A stretch of DNA of 64,000 nt, taken from an uncultured Microbulbifer sp. (lineage in GTDB: Bacteria; Pseudomonadota; Gammaproteobacteria; Pseudomonadales; Cellvibrionaceae). The stretch is taken from assembly GCF_947504145.1 (NCBI RefSeq), contig NZ_CANNGQ010000003.1, positions 186,001 to 250,000 on the forward strand, read 5' to 3'. Each line of letters starts with the position of its first letter. Position 1 is the first letter of the stretch. The position numbers were made by a program, and so were the translations under genes. Below, piece after piece: positions 17,659 to 25,469 of this stretch. The notes below the pieces were generated by a model. The model was given only the letters and a program-made list of their open reading frames with translations. It had not been told where the DNA came from and did no database searches.

Positions 17659-19731
17659 TCAGCCGAGATACTCGACCGATTCCGGAACCAGTTGCGCGCC
17701 CAGTTCGGACTGTAACTCCTGCACTACCGGATCGCTGTTCAGCGCATCCCGCGCAGACAGTTGCCGGGCTTCTTTGGTAGCCGCAATCAGCCTGGCCGGC
17801 GTGCCGCCGTGAACTTCGCCAACCTGGATCTGCACAGTGACCGGCTGACCAAAAAAGTCTCCGAGTACATCTCCCAATCGGCGCTGGTGCCCCTCGTCGT
17901 ACAGACTGCTGAAGGACTGATCCAGAGTAAAAGACAGTATATTGTCCTGCCGTCCCAGAAACTCCAGGTGCGACGCAATGGAGTGCAGGATACCGGTCAC
18001 CCCCACCTGTGGATACATCGCCGGCCAACTGCCGGGCGATAACGCATCCAGACGTGCGGCGGGTACTGCCGGGGTTTCTTTTTCCACAGGTTGCGCCGGC
18101 ACCGCTGGTGCTGCGGGCTGGAATGCCTGGCTTGGTGTCGCCTCCACCTGTGCAACCTGTTGGCGCAATTGCTCACGCAGGGCTGCGCGGTCGTCGGCTG
18201 CTGGAGCCGACGCCTGTGCCGCTGGCTCAGCGGGAGTGGCAGGCTGCGCTGCAGCGGCTTCCTGTTGCGGCGCCGGCACTGACGAGCCTGCCACAGCGTG
18301 CTGTGGCGCAGGCTCAGCGACGGACTTTTTTTCGTGACTCTCCTGAGTCTGCACCGGGGCCTGTGTCGACACCTGGGGAGTCGGATCTTCGGACCAGGGC
18401 GGCGCATCGTCTACCGGGGGCTGGGCTGATGCCTGGGTCGGTACCGGCTCGGCTTGCGCAGGCTCTACAGAAGCAGGCGTGGCGGGCACTTGCTGACGGG
18501 GCGACTGCGGCTGCTCTGAAACCGGGGCTTGTGCAACCGGTGACTGGGTCGCCTGAGTCTCTGGCGTGGGCGACGCTTGAGAAGAGTCCTGCTCCCCTCC
18601 CGCCTGACCAGCGCCAGACAGCCTCGCCGTGGGAATATTCGCGACCCCCTGGGGTTTGAATGCCAGCATGCGCAGCAGCGCCATCTCAAAGCCTCCGCGG
18701 GGGTCTGGCGCCAGAGGCAGGTCGCGACGGGCCAGCAGGGCCATCTGGTAGAACAGCTGGACGTTTTCCCCGGCCATGGAGGCCGCATGGCGTTGCAACA
18801 GTTCGGCATCCCCGAGGGCGTTATCGATAGCCTCCGGCAATACCTGGGCGATAGCGACCCGGTGCAGAATGGCCGCAAGCTCTGCCAGTGCTGCACTGTA
18901 GTCCGGCGCCTGCTGCGAAAGCTCATCCACCGCGGCAAACAATGCCGCCGGGTTTTCTTCGGCCAATGCCTGAATCAGCTTCCACACCAGGGTGCTGTCG
19001 AGCGTGCCGAGCATGGCCCGCACTTCGCCCTCACTGATCTTACCGCCGCCGAAGGCGATGGCCTGATCGGTCAGGCTCATGGCATCGCGCATACTGCCAT
19101 CCGCCGCGCGCCCCAGGTGCCAGAGCGCCGCCTCTTCAAACGGTACCAGCTCTTTTTCCAGCACAAAGCGCAGGTGGTCCACCACCCGCTCCGGGGTCAT
19201 ATTTTTGAGGTTGAACTGCAGGCAGCGGGACAACACCGTGACCGGCAGCTTCTGCGGATCGGTGGTGGCAAGCAGGAATTTGACGTGCGGCGGCGGCTCT
19301 TCCAGCGTCTTCAACAGAGCGTTGAAAGAGCTGTTGGAAAGCATGTGCACCTCATCGATCAGGTACACCTTGTAGCGGCCCCTTGTGGGCGCGTACTGGA
19401 CATTTTCCAGCAGCTCGCGGGTATCTTCCACCTTGGTGCGAGACGCCGCATCCACTTCGATCAGGTCGACAAAGCGACCATCGGCGATTTCCGTACACAC
19501 CGAACACTGGCCACAGGGCTCCGAGCTGACGCCGGTTTCGCAGTTCAGGCACTTGGCCAGGATCCGCGCGATGGTGGTCTTGCCGACCCCCCGGGTACCG
19601 GCAAACAGGTAGGCGTGGTGCAGGCGATTGTTATCCAGGGCGTTGATCAGGGCCTGCAGCACGTGCTCCTGCCCCACCATCTCCCGGAACAGTCGTGGCC
19701 GCCATTTGCGCGCCAGTACTTGATAACTCAT
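17659..19731 (-). CDS. dnaX: DnaX, DNA polymerase III clamp-loader subunit tau (and probably gamma)
   Basis: The full-length product, tau, has 690 residues. Walker A GTRGVGKTTIAR (about 45), the zinc cysteines CETGVSSEPCGQCSVC (about 64-79), Walker B YLIDEVHMLS (about 123) and the SRC sensor (LSRCLQFNL) form the clamp-loader ATPase. A proline/alanine/glutamine-rich linker (about 390-560) leads to the tau C-terminal domain that binds polymerase and DnaB. ATG 19731 has GGAGAG four bases upstream. The linker contains an A AAA AAG slippery heptamer with an SD-like site, a stem-loop and a -1-frame stop, so a shorter gamma of about 472 residues is expected. First gene of dnaX-ybaB-recR. Confidence 0.97.
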   Translation of the reverse strand: MSYQVLARKWRPRLFREMVGQEHVLQALINALDNNRLHHAYLFAGTRGVGKTTIARILAKCLNCETGVSSEPCGQCSVCTEIADGRFVDLIEVDAASRTKVEDTRELLENVQYAPTRGRYKVYLIDEVHMLSNSSFNALLKTLEEPPPHVKFLLATTDPQKLPVTVLSRCLQFNLKNMTPERVVDHLRFVLEKELVPFEEAALWHLGRAADGSMRDAMSLTDQAIAFGGGKISEGEVRAMLGTLDSTLVWKLIQALAEENPAALFAAVDELSQQAPDYSAALAELAAILHRVAIAQVLPEAIDNALGDAELLQRHAASMAGENVQLFYQMALLARRDLPLAPDPRGGFEMALLRMLAFKPQGVANIPTARLSGAGQAGGEQDSSQASPTPETQATQSPVAQAPVSEQPQSPRQQVPATPASVEPAQAEPVPTQASAQPPVDDAPPWSEDPTPQVSTQAPVQTQESHEKKSVAEPAPQHAVAGSSVPAPQQEAAAAQPATPAEPAAQASAPAADDRAALREQLRQQVAQVEATPSQAFQPAAPAVPAQPVEKETPAVPAARLDALSPGSWPAMYPQVGVTGILHSIASHLEFLGRQDNILSFTLDQSFSSLYDEGHQRRLGDVLGDFFGQPVTVQIQVGEVHGGTPARLIAATKEARQLSARDALNSDPVVQELQSELGAQLVPESVEYLG
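18284..18344 (-). promoter_or_regulatory. Programmed -1 frameshift cassette in dnaX
   Basis: Read on the minus strand: an SD-like AGGAG (18344-18340), eight bases, the heptamer A AAA AAG in the tau frame (18331-18325, codons GAA AAA AAG, 467-469), nine bases, then a stem-loop (18315-18284) whose arms GAGCCTG-CG-CCACAG and CTGTGG-CAGGCTC make 13 pairs with a CG bulge and a CACG loop. A -1 slip reads GTC CGT CGC TGA, stopping at 18316-18314. These are the same elements, in the same order, as in E. coli dnaX. Confidence 0.85.
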
Positions 19732-19770
19732 TCGCTCTCCGCACCTGCCGGTGCCATGTTTATAGGAAGG

Positions 19771-19794
19771 TTGTATGCCGATACCGGCATACAA
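19771..19794. promoter_or_regulatory. Ten-base inverted repeat upstream of dnaX
   Basis: TTGTATGCCG and CGGCATACAA form a perfect ten-base inverted repeat around ATAC, 40 bases upstream of the dnaX start. It could be an operator or an mRNA leader hairpin. It lacks a T-tract, so it is not a standard terminator. Confidence 0.45.
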
Positions 19795-20053
19795 GAAGCC
19801 GGCCATTATACCGGCATCATCGCGTAGGAATAGTGACCCGCCAACGGCCCACTTACCGACCCAAATTGGCGACGAGATACCTAAAGGGGGTAACCATCTG
19901 CCCGATCTGGTCATTTCATCGTGTCAAAACGACCACTCGTCGATTGCTGTGTGCCTGTGTTATAACTTGTCGGTGCTGTCCACCAGCACCCAGAACAACA
20001 ACGCAATCACAACAACAATCATATTGAGCGCTGTACGGGGATCCCGCTGACTG

Positions 20054-20581
20054 ATGAATAGAGCCCGGAAGACACTTCTGGAGAAGCTGTTTGCCGACCA
20101 CGGCCAGGCACTGGTGCGTTTTATTACACGCATCGTGCGCAGCACCGAAGACGCCGAAGATATTGCCCAGCACGCCTATCTGCGCCTGCAGAAGCTCAGT
20201 GACGAGAAAGACCTCGAAAACCCCCGTGCCTACCTGTTTCAGATCGCCAACAACCTGGCAGTAGACCAACTGCGCCGCGGCAAGCTGCATCTGGAGTACG
20301 TCAATCAGCAGATGCCTGCTGAGGGCGCCACGGCCACCGACGACGACCACGCCTTTCACCAATCTCCCGAGCGGGTGCTCGCCGCCCGGCAGCAGCTGCA
20401 GGCCATTCATGAAGCCATGGACAACCTGCCGCTCAAGTGCCGCCAGGCCTTCCTGTTGCACCGCAGCCGCGGACTCTCCTACTCGGAAATCGCCCAGGAA
20501 ATGAACATTTCCGTCAGCAGCGTGGAGAAATACATTCTCCAGGCTCTGAAGGCCTGCCGGAAGAAAGTCGGAAACTTATAG
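20054..20581 (+). CDS. ECF sigma factor, FecI type
   Basis: A 175-residue extracytoplasmic-function sigma factor. Region 2 (about 12-75) has the core-binding segment TEDAEDIAQHAYLRLQ and the -10 recognition segment NPRAYLFQIANNLAVDQLRR; region 4 (about 115-170) carries the helix-turn-helix LSYSEIAQEMNISVSSVEKY. The HARG-like start and the EKYILQALKACR ending are typical of FecI-group sigma factors, which drive TonB-receptor genes in response to an outer-membrane signal. The next genes on the strand are a FecR regulator and a receptor with an STN signalling domain, so the three are expected to form one surface-signalling system. The 439-base gap to fecR is larger than usual. Confidence 0.92.
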   Translation: MNRARKTLLEKLFADHGQALVRFITRIVRSTEDAEDIAQHAYLRLQKLSDEKDLENPRAYLFQIANNLAVDQLRRGKLHLEYVNQQMPAEGATATDDDHAFHQSPERVLAARQQLQAIHEAMDNLPLKCRQAFLLHRSRGLSYSEIAQEMNISVSSVEKYILQALKACRKKVGNL

Positions 20582-21020
20582 GGCTTCCGCGCATCCCACC
20601 AAGTATCCAGCGCGTCTTACATCCGTAGGAGCGCCTGCCCACGACCGCCCACCAAATGCCGACCCGAACAAGTTTGGCGCACGTACCGCCCCTGGTGCAC
20701 CGCCTTGCAGCAAACATTGTCAAAAATGTTTGAGGGGGCGGGACCAATGTTCGTCTTACTTATGAGCAGCGGTATCCGGGCGATAAAAGGCGGATTCCGC
20801 AGAAAATATGTGCTAAATTTTGCGTCGATTTGTCGCAAAGATTGCACAGGAAGACAGTGAAGTTGATTTGAACGCCGCCCGGTAGCACCATATTGGTGCA
20901 AGCGGCAGCGGAATGCCAGATAATATCGGCAGTAATGGAGAGCACCGAGAGGCGCCAATCCAGCAAATGACAGCTCTGACAGGCAGTTAACAGGTTATTG
21001 GAAAACAAGGTATTAGTGCG
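20582..21020. other. Gap between sigma factor and FecR genes
   Basis: 439 bases with no convincing gene. It contains one copy of the REP-like element (20624-20647) and a small inverted repeat TTTGCG/CGCAAA around 20818-20838. It may hold a separate promoter for the fecR and receptor genes, possibly the target of the neighbouring sigma factor, but no consensus could be assigned. Confidence 0.5.
20624..20647 (+). repeat. REP-like element copy
   Basis: GTAGGAGCGCCTGCCCACGA and following CCGC share the GTAGGAGC head and GCCTGCC core with copies at 41800, 44931 and 44968. It lies in the gap after the ECF sigma gene. Confidence 0.5.
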
Positions 21021-22103
21021 GTGAACCCTCAGGAAGTACAAGACGTACCCACAGAAGACAGGCTGGACCAGGCATGCGCCTGGATTGCACGCCTGCGTTC
21101 TGACGCGATCAGCTCCGCTGACCGCCGCGCTTTTGCCGCATGGATCGCGGAATCTACCTTTAATCGCCAGGCCTTTGACGAAATGGCCGAACTCTGGGGC
21201 GACCTCGGCGTACTGTCTCATCTACCTCTGGATGAACTGTATCCAGAAAGCGTACCCAGCGCGGATCATCGCGCAAATACCGGCTCCGCTCCCACCAAAT
21301 CTTCCAGCAGCGCTCGCCCTGCGCACGCCACCACGGCCGACAATAGCAACTGGAATCTGCCCCAGTGGCTGATGGGTGGTAGCGCCGTTGCCGCCTGCCT
21401 GGGTATTGCCCTGTGGATCGGCAACCAGTGGCTACAGCAGGCCCCGGTGCAGCAGCAGATGTACACCACGGCTGTGGGCGAGACCCGCACTGTCGCCCTG
21501 CCCGACGGCTCCGACGTAAAACTGAACACCAACTCCGAGCTGATCGTCAATTTCAGCCGGGAAGAGCGCCGCACCCAGCTGCTGCGCGGTGAGGCCTACT
21601 TCGACGTAGCCCGCCAGACCTCGCGCCCGTTTACCGTAGCCGCCGGCAGCGCAAACATTCGCGTTCTGGGGACCCAGTTCAACGTAGAGCGCAACCCGGC
21701 GAACACGCGCGTATCCGTGACCGGCGGTACCGTAGCAGTAAGCGAAGCGCGCACTGCCAGTGGCCTTCAGCCAGAGTCCATCAAGCTGACCCGCAACCAG
21801 AAAGTCAGCGTTTCCAGAAGCGGGCTTTCCGATGTGGGCCGCACATCGGCAGAGGAAGCGCTGGACTGGACTCAAGGGCAGCTGGTTTTTGAAGAGACCC
21901 CGCTCGACGAAGCACTCGAAGAGCTCAACCGCTACCTCAAGGTACCGGCAGCGGCGGCACCCGGCGTCAGCGACCAGACTCTGTCTGGCACTTTCGAGTT
22001 GACCGACCCGGAAAACACCCTGGCCGCCATCGCCACCGCACTGGATCTCGAGCAGGATCAGAGCGATCCCAACCTGACTCTCTTGTCACCCAAGCCTAAC
22101 TAA
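21021..22103 (+). CDS. FecR-family anti-sigma regulator
   Basis: A 360-residue inner-membrane regulator. The N-terminal DUF4880 domain (about 13-60: DQACAWIARLRSD, RRAFAAWIAES) binds the sigma factor in the cytoplasm; one membrane segment lies at about 116-134 (LMGGSAVAACLGIALWIG). The periplasmic FecR domain (about 150-250) shows TRTVALPDGSDVKLNTNSEL, GEAYFDVA and RVLGTQFNV, and a C-terminal STN-like DUF4974 segment (about 285-350) follows. It relays the state of the TonB receptor's STN domain to the ECF sigma factor. The start is a GTG at 21021 with AAGG about ten bases upstream. It ends about 120 bases before the receptor's likely start. Confidence 0.92.
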   Translation: MNPQEVQDVPTEDRLDQACAWIARLRSDAISSADRRAFAAWIAESTFNRQAFDEMAELWGDLGVLSHLPLDELYPESVPSADHRANTGSAPTKSSSSARPAHATTADNSNWNLPQWLMGGSAVAACLGIALWIGNQWLQQAPVQQQMYTTAVGETRTVALPDGSDVKLNTNSELIVNFSREERRTQLLRGEAYFDVARQTSRPFTVAAGSANIRVLGTQFNVERNPANTRVSVTGGTVAVSEARTASGLQPESIKLTRNQKVSVSRSGLSDVGRTSAEEALDWTQGQLVFEETPLDEALEELNRYLKVPAAAAPGVSDQTLSGTFELTDPENTLAAIATALDLEQDQSDPNLTLLSPKPN

Positions 22104-22224
22104 GATATAAAACCTGCCTTGGGTGATCGTTCTTTTTTTAGCCAAAAGCTTGCCGATCACTCAAACCACAATACTAAACAGAATTAACTGCTGTACCCGG
22201 TTGCTGATCGTACCGGGTGCGCAG

Positions 22225-25137
22225 GTGGGATCAGCAGAATTGAACTTTCGGCACTGGGCAGCACTGTCATTGACTGGCTTGCTGGCACTCACACAGAGTG
22301 CCGCTGCGACCTGCCCGAAATCCGGGGTTCCGATCTCCACCGGCCCGCTCTCCCGCGCACTTATCACCCTCGGCCGCCAATGCCGGGTGTCTCTGGTAGT
22401 CCAGGACAAAAGCGCCTCCTCTATATACGTCCCCGATCAGACACTCGAGACCCCCGATGGCAGTATTGCGCCCGCGCTGCATCAGTTACTTGAAAAAACG
22501 GCGCTAACCTTTACCCACACGGGCACCAATGCCATCGCCATTGTGGCCCGTAGCGAAAGCGCCAGCGACGGGGACAACTCTGAGCCCCCCCTGCTCCCGG
22601 CAGAAGAAGTCACCGTAACCGGACGCAGCCTCACCGGTAGCCACCTGCGCCACCTGAAGCTGGACAGCTATGCGCCAATTGACGTACTTGCCCAGCCGGA
22701 GCTTGAAATCACCGGCGCCCAGACCATCTCCGAACTGCTGAAATTCCTGCCTGCGGTGTCCGGCAACTCTACCAGCACCTCGGTCACCAACGGTGGCAAC
22801 GGTACCGCCACGGTGACGCTGCGCGGCCTACCCGCCAGCAACACCCTGGTGCTGATCAACGGACGCCGCATCGTCAACAACGGTTTCGGCGGCGAAGCCG
22901 CAGACCTGAACACCATTCCCCTGTCTGCCGTCGACCGGATTGAAGTACTGAAAGATGGTGCCTCGGCAGTGTACGGCTCCGATGCCATCGCCGGGGTAGT
23001 CAACATTATCCTGCGCCGGGATTTCGATGGTCTTTCGGTCAACAGTTACTACGGCCAGGCAGAGCGCGGCGACCAGCAGACGAGCTCCCACAGCATTACC
23101 TGGGGGGCGGGCGACGATGAGCGCCACCTGATGTTCAGTCTGGCCCACTACCAGCAGGGCGAAATTTTCAGCCGCGACCGCGACCTTTCCTCGTCCGCGG
23201 ACAACCGCGCACGCGGCGGCACCGACTTGCGCTCGTCCGCGTCCCCCCAAGGGTATATTGCGCTGTCCGACCGGGTTGTAACCAGCACCACTGACGGCAT
23301 CCAGGGCTGGACCCCGGAAGATCTGTACAACTTCCGGGAACACACCTCCGCACTGGTGCCTTCAGAGCGGCAGTCCCTGTACATCGCCGGCAACCAGAGC
23401 GTCAGTGACTCCGTGGAGACCTTCGCCGAATTGATGGCCGTGCGCACACGCTCCGAATCCACCATGGCCGCCACGCCGGTTTTCACCCGTTTCGATAACG
23501 GCGACCTACGCATCTCTGCAGACCAGATTTACAACCCGTTTGGAGAAGAAATCACCGACGTACGCAAACGCGTACTCGAACTCGGCCCGCGCGTTCAATA
23601 CAACAATACGAACACCTGGCGGTTCAACTCCGGCCTGAAAGGGCTTGTGGACGACTGGCAATGGGAGCTTACCGCTGCCGCCCATTACACCCGCGCCAAA
23701 GAGCGACTCGCCAATCTGATCGACCCAAACCGCCTGTCCGCCGGCCTGAAAGGTGCCGACATCTGTAACGCAGAAACAAACTGTACTCCGGTGAATCTAC
23801 TTGGCGCACCCGGCAGTATCGACCGGGAGCAACTGGATTACATCCGCGGCGAAAACCGTGTGGACGGCGCCAGCCGTATGGCCTCACTAACCTACATCGC
23901 CAACGGCCCTCTGGGAGAGAACCATGCCGGCGATATCCTCGCCGCGGCAGGTGTGGAGATCCGCCGCGAAGCGATCGACTTCACCTCCACCGACGCCGAT
24001 GGCCTCTCCCTGATCGGCGGCATCGCCTCCGGCTCCGCGCAGGGGGAGCGATTGATTGGCGAGGCATTCGGTGAGATTTCCGTACCGTTGAAAGCGGATT
24101 CCCTGTGGCTGGATGGCGCCGTGCGCTACTCGGATTACAGTGACTTTGGTAACACAGCCAACCCCAAAATGGCATTGCGCTGGCGACCCACGCCTTCACT
24201 GCTCGTGCGCGCCAGTTACGCAACCGGCTTCAAAGCACCCACGCTGGTAGATATGAACCAGAGCGGCCATCAAAGCCAGGAATTTCTTTTCGACCCCTGC
24301 ACCAATAGCAATGCCGCATCTCTGCCCGGGTGTAATGGCCGCGCGGATCAGGCACGCATTCAGTATTTAACGGAATTTGGTGGGAACCCGGATCTTCAAC
24401 CGGAAACCTCCGACAACCGCTCCATCGGCGTGGTGTGGACACCGGGTGACTATACCGGCTTCCACGCCAGCCTGGACTTGTTCGAAATTCGCCAGAACGA
24501 CGTCATCGATACCAGCCCCCAGTATCTGATCAATCAAAACGCCATAAACAACCTGTTTGGCGATCGCGTGGAGCGCGATGACAAAGGCGATATTACCCGC
24601 GTAATTGCCACGCGCCTCAATATCGGTGCGCGGGAAGTACGCGGGGTAGATGCGAGTCTGCGCTATCAACACCAGTCCAGGGAACTCGGTTTGATCCGCT
24701 GGTCCATGAACAGCAGCCATATGGCCAGCTACCTGAACCAGCTGGCGCCGGGCAGCCCCATCGAAGACCTCTCCGGCACTTTTGTCGACTCGGCCAGTGG
24801 CGGCGCCGGCTCGCTGCCGGAATGGAAAGCCAACACGGGCGTATACTGGCAACGCGGCCGCTGGGAAGGTGGATACACCATTCACTACGTCAGCGACCTG
24901 CAGGAAGATTTCACCCTCAGCGACGAGTTCGTGACCCGCAAAATCGACAGCTGGTCCACACACGATTTACAAGTCGCCTACGGCGTACCCGTCGGGTTCC
25001 GCTTTGCCATTGGTATCGACAACCTGCTCGACGAAGCCCCGCCCTTTGCCGCCTCGGCATTTAATGACAACTTCGATGCCCGCACCTACGATCTGACCGG
25101 CCGCTACTGGTACACCACTTTCAGTTTCTCCATGTAG
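22225..25137 (+). CDS. TonB-dependent transducer/receptor with N-terminal STN domain (FecA-like)
   Basis: An outer-membrane receptor of about 970 residues. After the signal peptide (WAALSLTGLLALTQSAAA) comes a Secretin/TonB short N-terminal (STN) domain (GPLSRALITLGRQCRVSLVV ... ALHQLLEKTALTF), which in FecA-type proteins contacts FecR. The plug domain follows (TISELLKFLPAVSGNS, VTLRGLPASNTLVLINGRR, VDRIEVLKDGASAVYGSDAI), then the 22-strand barrel, ending with aromatic YWYTTFSFSM. Substrate is unknown; the four-cysteine loops (NAETNC, CTNSNAASLPGC) are typical of large receptors for peptide- or glycan-like ligands. There is no ATG start: GTG 22225 or TTG 22240 would both give a sensible signal peptide, and a GTG at 22123 would add about 34 residues. 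Third gene of the sigma-FecR-receptor set. Confidence 0.9.
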   Translation: MGSAELNFRHWAALSLTGLLALTQSAAATCPKSGVPISTGPLSRALITLGRQCRVSLVVQDKSASSIYVPDQTLETPDGSIAPALHQLLEKTALTFTHTGTNAIAIVARSESASDGDNSEPPLLPAEEVTVTGRSLTGSHLRHLKLDSYAPIDVLAQPELEITGAQTISELLKFLPAVSGNSTSTSVTNGGNGTATVTLRGLPASNTLVLINGRRIVNNGFGGEAADLNTIPLSAVDRIEVLKDGASAVYGSDAIAGVVNIILRRDFDGLSVNSYYGQAERGDQQTSSHSITWGAGDDERHLMFSLAHYQQGEIFSRDRDLSSSADNRARGGTDLRSSASPQGYIALSDRVVTSTTDGIQGWTPEDLYNFREHTSALVPSERQSLYIAGNQSVSDSVETFAELMAVRTRSESTMAATPVFTRFDNGDLRISADQIYNPFGEEITDVRKRVLELGPRVQYNNTNTWRFNSGLKGLVDDWQWELTAAAHYTRAKERLANLIDPNRLSAGLKGADICNAETNCTPVNLLGAPGSIDREQLDYIRGENRVDGASRMASLTYIANGPLGENHAGDILAAAGVEIRREAIDFTSTDADGLSLIGGIASGSAQGERLIGEAFGEISVPLKADSLWLDGAVRYSDYSDFGNTANPKMALRWRPTPSLLVRASYATGFKAPTLVDMNQSGHQSQEFLFDPCTNSNAASLPGCNGRADQARIQYLTEFGGNPDLQPETSDNRSIGVVWTPGDYTGFHASLDLFEIRQNDVIDTSPQYLINQNAINNLFGDRVERDDKGDITRVIATRLNIGAREVRGVDASLRYQHQSRELGLIRWSMNSSHMASYLNQLAPGSPIEDLSGTFVDSASGGAGSLPEWKANTGVYWQRGRWEGGYTIHYVSDLQEDFTLSDEFVTRKIDSWSTHDLQVAYGVPVGFRFAIGIDNLLDEAPPFAASAFNDNFDARTYDLTGRYWYTTFSFSM

Positions 25138-25469
25138 AGCACGCTCCGAAACAAGACGTGAAGCAAACGCTGCCAGTATTTTCACAACTTTGTATTTTCC
25201 CCTCTATCCTGATTGCTGACCGCCCCCCTGCGGCCGTGGTTTATTCCCCCAAAATAAAAACCAGCGCACACGCTGTTCGTTTTTCCCTCCTTTTTTGACG
25301 CCACAATTGGCACAAATGAACCAAAGGCGCAATTTCATTCACGAATAACCTTGAACAAGGAAAAATTGTTCTAGGGTTGATAGCAAGCCTCTGTTGATAG
25401 AAGTGTGTAGTTGTCAGGGAGGGCATGGCCATATTCGGCGAACATCACCGGTATCAGGAGAGGTATACC
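25138..25469. other. Intergenic control region before the second receptor gene
   Basis: 332 bases, AT-richer than the flanking genes. No terminator with a T-tract follows the first receptor. An imperfect inverted repeat (25349-25375) lies 95 bases before the next start and is listed separately. Confidence 0.5.
25349..25375. promoter_or_regulatory. Inverted repeat, candidate operator upstream of receptor gene
   Basis: CCTTGAACAA and TTGTTCTAGG pair at nine of ten positions around GGAAAAA. The position 95 bases upstream of the receptor start fits a repressor site; the binding protein is unknown. Confidence 0.4.

Noticed and set aside
18577..19827. A 416-residue antisense frame over dnaX
   Set aside because: No ribosome site or family; shadow of dnaX.
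19732..20053. Possible 4.5S (SRP) RNA upstream of dnaX
   Set aside because: This is where pseudomonads may carry it, but the conserved GGAAGGAAGCAGCC-type core is absent from the region.
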